A stretch of DNA of 64,000 nucleotides from NCBI RefSeq assembly GCF_027943255.1, contig NC_072897.1, forward strand, positions 57,808,406 through 57,872,405. The letters are read 5' to 3'. The notes under the pieces were generated by a model, which saw only the letters and a list, made by a program, of their open reading frames with translations, made no database searches and was not told the origin of the DNA. The position numbers and the translations under genes are program-made. The stretch comes from Anastrepha obliqua. Its lineage: Eukaryota > Arthropoda > Insecta > Diptera > Tephritidae. Of the stretch, positions 1 to 11,164 are shown in pieces. Position 1 is the first letter of the stretch; the number at the start of each line of letters is the position of its first letter.

Positions 1-604
1 CCTCCTTAACAATGTGTGTAAGTTTGGTTTAATTCGGTGCAAAGACACGGCGGGTCCACGTTTCGGCATATATTTCCAGACCCTAGTCATCAATAGGTAT
101 GAAAATTACCCCGTGTTAAAGCACTTATCAACAGCTTTCATTTGATACCCATATTGTACATACACAACCAAAGGTTACCCGGGTCCACGTTTTGACCTAT
201 ATCTCGAGACCCCAGTCACGGAGCGGCATGAAAAATACTCTGTACTAAACATTCACCAACAGCTTCATATTGATATCCATATTGTACAAACACATTCTAG
301 GGTCCACGTTTTGGTCTCTATCTCGAGACCCTAGTCACGGAGCGGCATGAAAAATACTCTGGACTAAAGCATTCACCAACAGCTTCCATTTGATACCCAT
401 ATTGTATATACACATCCGAAGGTTACCCGGGTCCACGTGTTGATCTATATCTCGAGCCCTATTTCCAAAATAAAATATAATCCATGTTACTCGTGGATAA
501 TGTAGTTTTCGAATGGTGAAAGAATTTTTAAAATCGGTCCAGTAGTTTTTGAGCCTATTCATTACAAACAAACAAAGTTTTCCTCTTTATAATATTAGTA
601 TAAA
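1..604 (-). mobile_element. Non-autonomous Helitron, 5' part, cut by window edge
   Basis: On the minus strand the piece starts near 604 with TATACTAATATTATAAAG, the same 5' end as the Helitrons at 49615 and 39372. Going inward it carries 120-130 bp units recognised by a CTCGAGATATAG core followed by an ACGTGGACCC block. The innermost part, at 1-60, matches 50457-50520 on the opposite strand. The usual TC start is not intact (TT instead). It has no coding capacity; the apparent reading frames here run through the repeats. The 3' end lies outside the window. Confidence 0.75.
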
Positions 605-642
605 TAAATATATGGTATACGAGCAGTCAATTTGTCCATTAA

Positions 643-1296
643 GGGGGGAAACCGGCTTAGAAAGCAAACATTTTGGTGTTTTTCGAGAATTTTTTGAATA
701 TAAAGGAATCATTAGAAATTGTTTAAGCTTAGAGGATATTTTATTTATATTTTTAGGTACACTTTTAAATTTTTTTGAGGCTTTTTCCGCAGGAGATAGT
801 GGCGTTAGAGCGTGCTGTCCATGGACGATGGCCATCCGAGTGACTTGCTGGTGGGAATTCCTGAAGTTGCAATTTTTTCTCTTTAATTGTGGTAAAAAAA
901 TAATTAATGCTTTTGAGGCGCTTGAACACAAAGTAGTTTTTGTATACCATATTTTTTTATCTATTTCGCTTAAAAAACATATTTTAAATAACAATATAAT
1001 CCCAGGTTTATTAGGTTCATATAGATTAGAATTGAAGAAAGAAAAAATCCCGACAAATTTTAGAACGATTGGTCGATAACTTTTTAAGCTAGAATGCCCA
1101 CCGGTTGAAAAAAAGTAGTTTCGAGAAGAACGTCGTTCTAACTAACGCGCGCTACGGTGCAAAACCGACGGGCAGTCACTAAGTGCTCATAGAATCGGGA
1201 ATAATGCGAATTTCGCTTTAAAATTTTTATTTTTTTTTAGTGATTTAATGCATAAAAAAATTTGATTTTTTGATCGATCTAAACCGGTTTCCCCCC
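643..1296. mobile_element. MITE with GGGGGGAAACCGG inverted ends
   Basis: The left end reads GGGGGGAAACCGGCTTAGA and the right end is its inverted counterpart with one mismatch in 19. The left end is preceded by TTAA (639-642) and the right end is followed by TGAG, so a TTAA duplication of the piggyBac or Kolobok kind is possible but has decayed or is not real. The interior is AT-rich and has no recognisable protein; the 176- and 135-codon frames across it show no domain. The family is not named here because termini alone do not decide it. Confidence 0.55.
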
Positions 1297-1419
1297 TGAG
1301 ATCGAAGAAGAATGAGATCAAAGATAAATGATACTGTTTGAAAAGTACCTTTGTCACTTAATGGAAAGAGACTAATCAAACGATAGCGAGATTCGTATGA
1401 GGGTTTCGGGTCTGAGAAA

Positions 1420-2075
1420 TTGAGTTAATGTAGTGCGAAACGCACAAAGATTGTTTGAACCCTCTCCACTCGATTTATATGGACTGCATGATAAGGTTTC
1501 CAAATAAAAGAGGCATAATCTAATTTGGACCGAACAAACGCAGAGTATAATATCTTAAGAGTATATGGGTCAGTGAAGTGCGATGAGTGACGTCTAACAA
1601 AAGCGAGCATAGCAAGAGAATTGGAAACGGCATAATCTGGGTGCGTGATAAAATTAAGCTTTGAATCAAAGAAAACCCCTAAATCTTTTATCACATCAGA
1701 CGAAGCAAGATATGTATAATTGATATGATAAGAGGCATAAAGGGGGTTTTGAAGCTTAGAAAATGAGATTTTGTGACATTTTTCAATATCAAGAAATAGA
1801 AGATTCATAAGGCACCAGGAAAATAAATTATTCAACTCGGACTATAGGGCGGCTGAATCACTAGAATTTCTTATTTCAGCGAACACTTTTAGATCATCAG
1901 CATAGAGACGAAACCTAGCGAAGGAAAAACAGATAATTTGGAAATTGGTCTGTAATTTACAATATCGCTTTTGTTACCGCTTTTGAAAATAGGAGTGACT
2001 GAAGTCAGCTTCCAATCATCGAAAAATATTTCTTCAGCCAAGGATTTGTTAAAATTTGGTTTAAGAGGCGACAAT
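1420..2075 (-). pseudogene. Jockey-like LINE reverse transcriptase, internally deleted
   Basis: Two pieces of one RT are visible. Upstream on the minus strand (2074-1925) is the finger region, with the sequence WKLTSVTPIFKSGNK followed by NYRPIS. Downstream, at 1904-1893, is the catalytic YADD box, followed by LKVFAEI and a C-terminal piece (1835-1425) with a DLGVFFDSKLNF block typical of the non-LTR RT thumb. The palm region between NYRPIS and YADD is missing, so about half of the RT has been deleted. No endonuclease or ORF1 adjoins it. It is a dead fragment; clade assignment to Jockey or a relative rests on motif style. Confidence 0.75.
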
Positions 2076-2123
2076 TTTTAAACAAAGTTACAGAAAGCCC
2101 ACCTTCTCATCTTCTGCTTGCGT

Positions 2124-2335
2124 TGTAATGTTGTTCCACAAATGGAGGGACCTACAGTTTCAAGCAGAACGGCAGATATTTGTTTTACGAGGAGCTTTTT
2201 CGTGGCAGAAATACCGACCGTTAATAGGAAAAGCTTTTTCTTCATTTTGGTGTTTCACCGAGATTTGAACGTAGGTTCTCTCTGAATTCCGAATGGTAGT
2301 CACGCACCAACCCATTCGGCTACGGCGGCCGCCGA
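2124..2335 (-). mobile_element. tRNA-derived SINE, copy 1 (truncated tail)
   Basis: On the minus strand the element begins with GGCGGCCGCCGTAGCCGAAT and contains an A-box-like TAGCCGAATGG and a B-box-like GTTCAAATCTCGG, as expected for an internal RNA polymerase III promoter. Its body matches copies at 15611, 29631 and 58128-58447. The match stops at the block reading TTGTGGAACAACAT on the minus strand, so the 3' third is missing. No target duplication was found. Confidence 0.8.
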
Positions 2336-2344
2336 CAGCTTATT

Positions 2345-2995
2345 AGTGCTCACTAAAATGGAAAAGTTGGCTCCAAAACTCTTCAGGCGCAAATCTTTGG
2401 TGGGTTATGTCCAGATTCAGTGTCCCACCGCAAATCTTTTAGCATGTGTAAAGGTACTATACGAGTAAGCTTGTATGACAAAAACCGCGTTTACTCCAAT
2501 AAAAAGGAATTTGTCGCAGGCCAAAAATGCAAGGCGTTGTTGATACTTACAAGATTTCAAAAATGTTCAATCGAAAATCCTCTCCATCCGGTCGAATGCC
2601 TTAGAGTAATGCACGAATGAATTGTACAGTTGTGTCCCGTTGAATTTGCCGCGAACCGTGTAGCTACAAAAATAATTCAAAAAGCAGAAAAAGACTATAC
2701 CTACTATAGGCTTGCTCGGCTCACATAATCTCAAATAACAGCAACCAATCTGAGGTTGCAAAAACGTTTCGCTTGATACGAGGGCCAAAATACATGTGTT
2801 AATAGCCAGTGGATTTTTGGCAACCCTAACTCAAAAAAAAAAAATGGGCACATCAACCGTGAATTAATTATTGTACAAAATACAGTGATTATTGTGAAAA
2901 TAGTCTTCAAATCAGTGTTAGTCCGGTAGAAGAAAACTTTCTTTTCGGAATTTCGTAAGTTTTATGCACAAGCCAATTTGTGGCTAATAAAGCTA
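2345..2995. other. Stretch without a recognised gene
   Basis: Two short open frames (2420-2620 plus, 2567-2788 minus) show no recognisable domain. The segment lies between a SINE and a Tigger element and may be unclassified TE debris. Confidence 0.4.
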
Positions 2996-2998
2996 ATA

Positions 2999-4567
2999 CA
3001 GCGCACGCTCGGTAACGTGAACGCTCTAAAGCGTGAACACCCCAAAACGTGAACAGACATTTTTGAGCATTGACTACTCTAAAACGTGAGCAAACCCAAA
3101 AAGCTCTATAACACGAACAATAAACGTTACAATTATTTGTATGTAGTTTACATTGATCTCAAGTAAGTCTGAAATTGGGGAATCCCCTTTTTATAAAATA
3201 GGCATTTTATTCGTAACTGCATGTAAGGAGTAAAGTATTTCAGTTGCGGTTTTGGTTTTGTAAAGAGTGTTTCGTCTTATGTTTTCTGGTGAAAAGGTCA
3301 GAGAAAAACGTACGCGTCAAGTTTGGAGAAGAGAGCCCCAGGGGTAAAGTCCGAGAAGCAGCGAATCACGTTTTTATGCTGTTCAAACGCCACTGGATCC
3401 CACAAGCTTAAGATTTTGGTAATTGGAAAGGCGAAGAATCTACGCTGCTTTAAAAACTTTCAGTGTCCCACCGAATATAAGAGCTCGAAATCCTCCTGGA
3501 TGACGTCGGCTATTTTCAAGCAATGGTTTCATGAGTCATTTGCTCCACAGGTGAATATTGCTTTTACGTTTTGTCCGATTTTTGAGGCTAACTGGTTGTT
3601 TTTTAACGTTACATCATTTTTAAAGGAGAAAGCCTTACAAATTACAGCTCTCCTAATCGACAATGCTCCTTCTCACCCAAAATTAAGCTGAACTGGCAAC
3701 GGAGAATGGGCCAATTTCGGCAATGTTTATGCCGCCAAACGTTACTCCCCTCATTCAACCGATGGATCAGAATGCAATAAAAATCACTAAGTTGCCTTCT
3801 AGAGCAACAAAGTCTGATTTGCTCGAGTCGTTGAAAAAAATTAACGTAAAAACAGCTATAAATCTTTTGGATGCGCCTTAGTTTCGTGTTGGTGAAGCAA
3901 CATTGGCTAAATGCTGGAACAGTATTTTAGATTTTGGGGTAAACAATGATGATCCCGAAAATAATGTTCCGTTGGCGGCTTTAAAAGAAAAATGGGAAGC
4001 TGAACTTCGCACGTTGATGAGCAACACCGTCGATCTCCTTAGTAGTTTAAAGATATGTATGTGGGTTATTGAAAAACTTTTTTTTATTAAAAATTTCAGA
4101 TTGAATTTACGTTACCAGCCATTCATGAATGGAACGAAGGTATCGAGGAGGGCAATGCAGATGGCGATCATCAGCAAGAGGACGAGTCCGATGATCACAG
4201 CGTATCAGAGCAACTGGATAAAATTAAACCGACTGAAGCAGTTGATATCTTCAACAAGGCGTTAATATGGGCTGGCCATGAAGACGTCGATCAAAATGAT
4301 ATGAGCGTGCTAAGACGGTTAAGGGAGAAAGCTGGGATTCAAGTATTACAAAAACAGAAGATAAAAAAAAGATGACTGATTTTTTTTAAATAAAACCATC
4401 GTATGCCTTAATTTTCAATTAATATGTAACGAAAACAAGAACAAAATGTGAATTTAAATGTGAAAAAATATATGTACTTAGTCTTTTTGGGCATTCCAAA
4501 ACGTGAACACTTTTGATAACGTGAACTGCCTTGGTTTGAATTAGTTCACGTTATCGAGTGTGCGCTG
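2999..4567 (+). mobile_element. pogo/Tigger DNA transposon with TA duplication
   Basis: The left end CAGCGCACGCTCGGTAACGT and the inverted right end match over about 24 bases with two mismatches, and each end is flanked by TA (2997-2998 and 4568-4569), the target duplication of the Tc1/mariner-pogo group. Just inside the ends are repeated CGTGAAC blocks, four or more on the left (3016-3120) and three on the right (4498-4552), which look like transposase-binding sites. The element is 1569 bp and holds a truncated transposase gene, so it is internally deleted. Confidence 0.85.
3323..4375 (+). pseudogene. Tigger-like transposase, truncated and frameshifted
   Basis: The first frame (3323-3691) covers the middle of a DDE transposase: RITFLCCSNATGSHKLKILV, then a second-Asp motif IDNAPSHP. 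The third acidic site appears in another frame near 3730-3775 as NVTPLIQPMDQNA, and the C-terminal helical part follows at 3903-4265. The N-terminal DNA-binding (CENP-B type) domain and the first catalytic Asp are missing. At least two frame changes and the missing N-terminus make it non-functional. It lies wholly inside the inverted ends at 2999 and 4567, so it belongs to that element. Confidence 0.8.
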
Positions 4568-4919
4568 TATTGCTTTAATACAAACAAATAAAAAAATAGG
4601 CACTCAAATTCTGAACATTGAACAGTGCAAACAAAACACAAAAAAAAAAATCGAAAAAGAGCAAAGTCATCCAACTAAGCTCAACTCAGCAGCTGAAAAT
4701 AAGCTCGCCATAACTTTTATGGTTTCTGGTAAGAGTTTCTAAACTTTAAAATAGCCCAAAACTCAACATATATAAAGCAACATATCCAGCAGCTGCACTT
4801 GCTCCAAATATCCTAAAAATAAGCCATACTGGACCAGTATTGACTAGGTAGCTCGGAGTCAACAGAAAATCGATTTCCTTCCTTAGAAAGCGAGAAGGTA
4901 GATAAAAACCCCAAACCGC

Positions 4920-5140
4920 AGGAAGATATATCAAAACCTCCACAAATATTTGTTGTCAAAGTTCACAATATCACCCCACTGATGCAGTTTCTAACAGAAA
5001 AAGCCCAAGTCTACTATGGCCTAAAACTCAGGAAAGGAACTTTAAAGTTTTTTTAAAAAACATGCACCACTCCATAAGCACAGAAGATATCTCTTTTGAA
5101 CTTACAAATCTCGGTTACAAAGCAATAAATATATATAATA
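4920..5140 (+). pseudogene. LINE ORF1 (gag-like) fragment cut by a Helitron
   Basis: Translation shows IFVVKVHNITPLMQFLTEKA, then a stop, then HHSISTEDISFELTNLGYKA in a shifted frame. These blocks match the RRM-like part of Jockey-type ORF1 proteins, which bind element RNA. The reading stops exactly where the Helitron 3' end CTAG sits at 5141, so the Helitron interrupted the LINE. The zinc-knuckle end of ORF1 is absent here; a similar tail lies at 8263-8470 and could come from the same copy. Confidence 0.6.
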
Positions 5141-5959
5141 CTAGCGTACCCTCGCCCGCTTCGCTAGACGATAAATTCAATGATTTGCTGAAAGAGAATA
5201 AAATTAATACGAAACAAAGCAAATTCTTTGATACAATTTCATTCGAACTTTATTGTAACACTTTTTGGTAGACAACGTGTTTGGTTTTTTCATCTTTCGC
5301 ATGAATAATGACGATGGTTTGCCAACTCGTGAGCAAGCTACATACAATTGTCCATGAGAAAAAATTGGGTATTCTAAATTAATACCGCACATTTGTAGAG
5401 ACTGTCCTTGCGCCTTATTAATTCTCATAGCGAAGGCAAGGCGAATAGGGAACTGCAAACGTTTGAAATCGAATGGTAAATCCGCCGGAATCAGTGGAAT
5501 TCAGGGTATCAAAATGTCTTCTCCTTTGTACTTCCCTTTCAAAATTATTGCTTCGATAACGTTACCCATTAGCTTCTTCACAGCGAGTCTGGTACCGTTG
5601 CAAAGTCGGGGCACATTACTATTGCGCAGCATAATAATCGGTGCTCCAATTTTTAATCGTAAATTATGAGGTGGTAAGCCTGGCAAATCGAGTGAGTTTA
5701 AGAATTCAGTTGGATAATTTACGACCTCATCTTGATCAGTAATAGTGTCCATTGACTTATACGCAACTATGTCACCAGGTATTTGATCTAAAATAGCTGA
5801 ATTTATATCATTGACGTCCTTATTTTTCCCAGCTAAAATTGCTCTTTCGCTGAGCCAATCATGGTTTTTGTAATGTTGAACTATGTTTGGAAATACACTC
5901 TGTATCAATGCCTCTTTAGGCTGTGCAAAAGTGCAGAAATTGTTAGGCAATGTTATCAT
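5141..5959 (-). pseudogene. Helitron 3' end with C-terminal helicase remnant
   Basis: The minus strand encodes the C-terminal third of a Pif1-type Helitron helicase: a 152-codon piece (5959-5501) with ERAILAGKNKDVNDIN and GAPIIMLRN, then a frame change and an 84-codon piece (5458-5204) with the motif [16 protein letters not shown] and LYVACSRVG, the last helicase motifs. About 60 bases further the element ends in CTAG (5144-5141) followed by T, preceded by a short GC-rich palindrome, as in Helitrons. The Rep domain, Walker motifs and 5' end are missing. It is more diverged than the copy at 35251-39372, so it is another family. Confidence 0.85.
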
Positions 5960-6790
5960 TCCTGTTGTTTTTGAAAAAAGGTTTATTTTTTTTGGTTAAA
6001 AAGTGTTTTTTGAAGTTTTGAAACACACTTCGCTCTAACAAATTTCTTTTCAGTTAATTGCTGAAAATTAAATATTTTGAAAAAACAATTTTTTTTTTAA
6101 TTTAACGTTTTTGAGAAAATTTTGTTCTTGAAAAAATTTCATACTTTTTTAAAAGTTTAAATTGATTTGTTAAAAAAGATTTTTTTCCGCTTTGAAAAAC
6201 ACCCCCTCGAAAAAATGTATTCTCTATTAATAGTGGAATATGAAATGCTTTGAAAACACCATTTTTTTTTTAAATTTTGTTTGGTTTTCAGAAAATTTTG
6301 TTTTGAAAAAATTTCATACCCTTGAAAAAGTTTTATTTTATTTTATTTGTTTAAAATTTTTGAAATTTTTTTTTTTGTAATTTTAGAAAAACACCTCTTC
6401 GAAGAAATTTCTTTTATCTTTTTGAGGAAAATTTGGTTTTGAAAAAATTTCATGCTTTCGAAATTTTTTTATTTTACTTTATTTCTTCAAAATTTTTTAA
6501 AACAATTTTTTTTATAATTTTCGAAAAACACCCCTTTGAAAAAATGTTTTCTATGTGTCATAGTGGTATTCCATTAACTTTTAGGATTATAGTCAAATAC
6601 TTACAAATATCTACGCTTTCACAAATAGCAACAATAAACAAATTTCCTCAAAACCAAAAAATTTACTTTTTTTCTAAAAAAATTCTAAACAAACAACGTA
6701 ATAAATTTAGAATTTTGTGTTCACGAAAAAACAGTATTGTTTTTATTGTATTAACTGAAAACCAAAATGTTGCAAAAAATCAAAACAAAA
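5960..6790. repeat. AT-rich degenerate tandem repeats
   Basis: Units of very roughly 100-190 bp recur with shared blocks TTTTGAAAAAATTTCATAC (near 6130, 6300 and 6435) and AAAAACACCCCTTCGAAAA (near 6205, 6390 and 6525). Long T runs separate them. The 138-codon frame at 6433-6849 is built from this low-complexity DNA and is not a gene. Confidence 0.5.
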
Positions 6791-6795
6791 CTAAA

Positions 6796-6985
6796 TTATT
6801 TTTTTGTGTTCATTTGGTCCATATGTTCCATAAAAAGTTGATATGGTAAATAATATGCAGGGTCTGATACACGAAAATTTCCATTGACCATTATAGTGAC
6901 AAAATTATCGATCACCAATTCCAACAGGATTTCAAAATCAGAGTTGGAATGAGTTTTTGTGTGGTGTACTTCTGAAAAAATGAGA
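6796..6985 (-). other. Possible exon of unknown origin
   Basis: On the minus strand a T-rich run ending in CAG is followed by about 55 codons without the base bias of its surroundings (DFEILLELVIDNFVT, then DPAYYLPYQLFMEHMD). The change from low-complexity to protein-like composition just after a splice-acceptor-like site suggests an exon. I do not recognise the protein. It could equally be a chance open frame next to TE debris. Confidence 0.25.
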
Positions 6986-7089
6986 AATAAACAAAATAAA
7001 TCTAAAAATTCGAATTCTAACTTTATCTTGTGTATGTTCTTATTACCTTTGAATTTTTCCAATGATTTTAAATTTTCCAAGAATTTTTT

Positions 7090-8255
7090 TTATTATATCA
7101 TTTCGCGTTTCTTTCCTTTTTCATTCGATTCCAACATTTCTTCATAGCCGAAAACATAGTTTGCAAACGCATTCATTTCCATATAGAATTGGTCAAAGAA
7201 AGCATTGCTCAATTGAATTGAAACATTATTTTCATAAATACTTAGGACCTTAACTAATGCACCTTGGTACATACCTAACGCAGATATTCATCGCGACCTT
7301 GACATCGATACTATTGATGAAACAATACAAAGCGCTAGCAGAAGACACATAAATAGACTATAAACGCATACAAATCCTATGATGAGAAGACTACCAAATA
7401 AAGAAAAATCTACCCAAAGTCGGCTTAACCGTCAAACACCAACAGATCTTGCAAAATCCTTGTAATCAATTGTCAACTAATCGTATATATCATTGTTTGT
7501 TAACCACTTGTTTTTAAATAATATGTATAAATTTCTTCTAAATGAGCTTGGGGGCATTGGCCCTTCAATATCACTCTCATTCCATCTTTTTGTAAATCAA
7601 ATTACTTATTGTCTAACGACAGGTGTAATATTTTATGGAAGAAATAAACAAAAAAAAAAAAATTTTCATTCGAATCATTTGAAATTTCTGTATACAATAC
7701 ATTTCTGTATCACAATACAAATACAAAAAATTCAAAAAAAGTTGTACACATAAAATGAATGTCGATTCGAAACTTACTTTAATCTAACAATCGAGCAAGT
7801 TTTGTTTTGGACAATATTTTGATTTTTTTTTTTTTTATATGAAGAAAATATTTAAAAGAAATTTTTTTTTGCTAAAAACCTTCCCCTAGTGGATCCCTAT
7901 AATATGAAAAAAGAACGAATAAAATTGGCCTCGTATCGGCCCAAAAAAATGCGGACAAACGAACATCATTTCATTTTTATATATATAAATGTAACACAGA
8001 ACGAATAAAATATCCCTCTCGATGTTCGTCGTTGAGTTAAAACAAAATTAAAATAACAAAGATATTTACGACGTCACGTATCTTTTAAATACAAAAATTA
8101 CATTTGAGCCCCCACACCCGAAACGAGATATCCCTCAATGCGCAAACTACCAACAATATAGACACACTAAATCTTATTGACACAAAAACGAGTATGTGTA
8201 AAATTCGCTGGAGCTCATTTATCTGTAAACTGTTAGCGTAAGATGAAAAGTTATA
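7090..8255. other. AT-rich stretch without a recognised gene
   Basis: Mostly A/T runs and short open frames with no domain. Nothing here supports a gene, RNA or bounded element. Confidence 0.5.
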
Positions 8256-8262
8256 CCGTTAA

Positions 8263-9400
8263 GTGCGCTTTGTGAGAAGGAAAAAATTTGCAAAAACTGA
8301 AAAATCCGCTCTTGCCGCTCAACCACGGAACTCATCCAGGTTCATCTCTGCCACTCAACCACCCAAACACAACTCAAATTCACCTTCCTATTCACAAGTT
8401 GTATTCTACAAAATACAGTCTCAGTCTCTCAGTTCAAAGAAACAACATCCGACTCCTCAAGTGAAATAGTCTCATGACTCAAAAATTCAACCCTTCAAAC
8501 TCATGAATATTCGCCTATGGAATGCCAATGGGCCCTCAAAACACGTATTGGAATTACAAACGTTACTCAAATCCCATAAGATAGATATTCTTGATATGTC
8601 TGAAACTCATTTTACTGATAAAAGCTATTTTCGAAAACGAAATTACACACTTAATCACACAATACACCTCGATAAAAAAGCACATACTGGCTCCGCTATT
8701 TTAATAAAATCGAAATTAGCACAACAGCAATAACTCATATTGTACGGAAGCTATACAAGCCAAAAGCATAGTTGTTGAGAATTTACACGGTCCCCTCACA
8801 ATCTCACCTCAGCCCACCAAAGAATTCTATCAAAGCGGAGGAATACGAAAAAGCTCTTAAAACTCATGGAAATAGATTTATAGCTGGAGGAGACTACAAC
8901 GCAAAACACACATAGTGGGACTCTCTACCGCAAAAGGTCGGCAACTCTTGGCCGCCACTACCGCCACCAGACTATCTAACAGGTGTCTAGTGACACAAGT
9001 AAAATCCCCGATCTCAGTGACTTTTGCGTTGCAAAAAGGATTCCAGAAAATGAAATAACCTGTTACTCATGTTATGAACTGATCATTCTCCAATAATGAT
9101 CAAATTAAATAAAAACACTGCTGAATCTCTTAGTCCCTGTACTCTCTACAGCAATAAAACTGATTGGCAGTATTTCGGAACTTTAATTGCTAAGCCTAGA
9201 GCACCCACTCAAATTTAATGAAGACATTAAAATTGCAGTTGAACATTTCAATAAATGCATTCAGAAAGCAGCCTGGAACTTAATAAGCTCCTCCATAACC
9301 AACAAGCAACGCAGTCTGATATCTTTCGTAGCTCAAGAAAAGCGCCAGGTGAGACAAAAAATGGCAACAAGGCAAACATCCTGAAAACAAAAAAAAGAAA
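8263..9400 (+). pseudogene. Jockey-type LINE: ORF1 tail and endonuclease
   Basis: The first 68 codons, rich in Ser, Pro and Gln, resemble the C-terminal tail of a LINE ORF1. From 8503 an apurinic-type endonuclease (EN) begins: MNIRLWNANGPSKHVLE, then IDILDMSETHFT and GSAILIKS, the usual N-terminal motifs of Jockey ORF2. After a stop at 8731 the domain can be followed in shifting frames: GGDYNA-like near 8885, a DLSDF block near 9015, a degenerate SDHSP block near 9080 and a linker with KRQVRQK near 9340. The RT does not follow; 9460 onward is unrelated. A matching RT lies at 12560-13650 and may be the rest of the same copy, separated by insertions. Confidence 0.7.
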
Positions 9401-9629
9401 GTGTGTGGTAGTTCACGGAACCCGCACGATTGAAGTGAAACTTCTTTTATCAACAAATCAATAATTTAACTATTATTTCAATATAATGCAAGCAGAAGTC
9501 ATGGAAAGCATGGAATGGAATTTTATTAAACAGAATTATTTATTTATTTTAATATAAAAAGAAATGAATTTATTGTACTCAATTACATTTGGTTCTCGGC
9601 ATTGTCATTATCATTATTGGATTCGTTTT

Positions 9630-10802
9630 CTAAAAATGAAACAAGGGCTTTATGGTAACTGAAATACGTAAAAAATCATCGCAGACTTCACGTGGCAATC
9701 GAGTAACCATATTGTTCACTGATACAGGGACATTGATTACCTGACCATATATTGCATATTGCCCATGCATATGTCGGAAGCGGCGTATTTGCATGAATGG
9801 CAATCTTGGTGAGATGAGTCTCTCACTCACCAAATCTAATGGCGGCAAGTGATCAGGTTTTTGAGGATATTTAAAACCATTATACACAGCGTACACTGGA
9901 ATATTTCCCTTTGTGAATGATCTTCTACAAGTTTGGCATAGAAGAATATTTTCAATATCAACACCCGGAAGTATGGTATTCAAAATGTTCGTGAACGATT
10001 CTATTGGTTTATTTAAGTCATTTTGAAACCAAAGTCGATCACATACTGAACACTTATGACCAAACGTGTTTCCATAAAATTGTTTATCGAATGTTTGATG
10101 AGCACTTTTATTCCTTTTGTAACCTGAGTACGGTTGCTCTGGATCTATTAAATCATCTACTGAAACCGAGGATGGACCAGCAGTACTCTCAATGAGGGCT
10201 CTTTGGCGTGCTCGGTAAGCCCGTACACGATCAGTACTCGACGTTCTTGTAGCATTCGCTACAGAAGATTGTTGAATATGGTGTGAATCAGCATCTACTA
10301 TTAAACTGGATTCACTTACAACCCGTTGAGCATTATTTTCCGATGATGTACACTCCGCCATGTCCACAGTATTCAGTTCATGTAAATCACTGTCTGGATT
10401 TTCACGCGCTGCTTTTTTTCCTGCACCATATTCTCGGCAAACTTGAGCATTGCTTTTTTTCGTTCTCGTTATTGCAGGCGCATTTGAACATTGTGCTATC
10501 GGAGAAACGAAATCTCTATGAGTCGATGTTGATGGCAGTGGATCGTTTGTATGAACTATAGCTTCACACACAACATAATTAGGTCCATGATACTGATGAA
10601 ATGACCGCCCATCGACTGATCGATTTACGGAGAAATGTTCTTCATCGATATCCTGATGCACAGATGACAAATTATCACTTATCGTACAACCGGAGGATTC
10701 ACTGTCACGGTGTTCAACAGTAGCTCTTAATTTTTTACGCTCCAAATACTCACGTTGCCGTTCAGCACCTGTTTTCGGTTTCCGTTTTTGATTTGATGCC
10801 AT
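9630..10802 (-). CDS. Helitron-type N-terminal protein (DUF6570-like), 390 codons, open
   Basis: The frame starts at an ATG with MASNQKRKPKTGAERQREYL, a basic opening seen in Helitron-encoded proteins. A long Ser/Asn-rich linker follows to about residue 235. Residues 240-380 hold CSVCDRLWF with a second pair LCQTC, then YAVYNGFKYPQKP, SERLISPRLPFMQIRRF and INVPVSVNNMVTRLPR, which I recognise as the DUF6570-like cysteine domain placed ahead of the Rep domain in many Helitron proteins. The Rep and helicase parts are absent: the homology ends at LPREV, followed by an acceptor-like TTTTTTACGTATTTCAG that may mark an unused or broken exon border. No internal stop in 390 codons is unusual among the decayed pieces here. 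A stranded Helitron 5' exon is the simplest reading; a co-opted gene is possible. Confidence 0.65.
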   Translation of the reverse strand: MASNQKRKPKTGAERQREYLERKKLRATVEHRDSESSGCTISDNLSSVHQDIDEEHFSVNRSVDGRSFHQYHGPNYVVCEAIVHTNDPLPSTSTHRDFVSPIAQCSNAPAITRTKKSNAQVCREYGAGKKAARENPDSDLHELNTVDMAECTSSENNAQRVVSESSLIVDADSHHIQQSSVANATRTSSTDRVRAYRARQRALIESTAGPSSVSVDDLIDPEQPYSGYKRNKSAHQTFDKQFYGNTFGHKCSVCDRLWFQNDLNKPIESFTNILNTILPGVDIENILLCQTCRRSFTKGNIPVYAVYNGFKYPQKPDHLPPLDLVSERLISPRLPFMQIRRFRHMHGQYAIYGQVINVPVSVNNMVTRLPREVCDDFLRISVTIKPLFHF

Positions 10803-10919
10803 ATTTAAGAGAAATCAATCAACAAAACAAAATATGTTTGTAAGATTTGCTCAAAACTACACACACACTCTATGACGCGTCTCGCGTTACTAATGGCGAC
10901 CGCATTACATTCACGACGA

Positions 10920-11096
10920 CACGCCACGCCAGTCTTTTAACAGATGGCGCTGGCATAGCGTCACATGTCGATGAAACGCTAGTTTTACTCCTCACAGCGT
11001 TTCATCCACGCCACGCTTTTAACAGATGGCGCTGGCGTAGCGTCACATGTCGATGAAACGCTATGGTTTTACTCCTCACAGCGTTTCATCCTTCGA
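10920..11096. repeat. Two-copy tandem repeat, about 85 bp
   Basis: Two adjoining units each run from ACGCCACGC through CTTTTAACAGATGGCGCTGG and CACATGTCGATGAAACGCTA to CTCACAGCGTTTCATCC. They differ at a few positions. No coding or RNA signal was seen. Confidence 0.75.
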
Positions 11097-11164
11097 GGCA
11101 AAAGAAATTTCACTTCAAAAACATTTACCACGCTCACACAAGAACTCAAAGAACTCTTTGAAAA

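Noticed and set aside
549..1079. 176-codon open frame
   Set aside because: Lies across the G6-ended MITE, low complexity, no domain, overlapped by an open frame on the other strand.
4746..4943. 65-codon minus frame with membrane-like sequence
   Set aside because: Opposite strand of a LINE ORF1 piece, no start context or domain.
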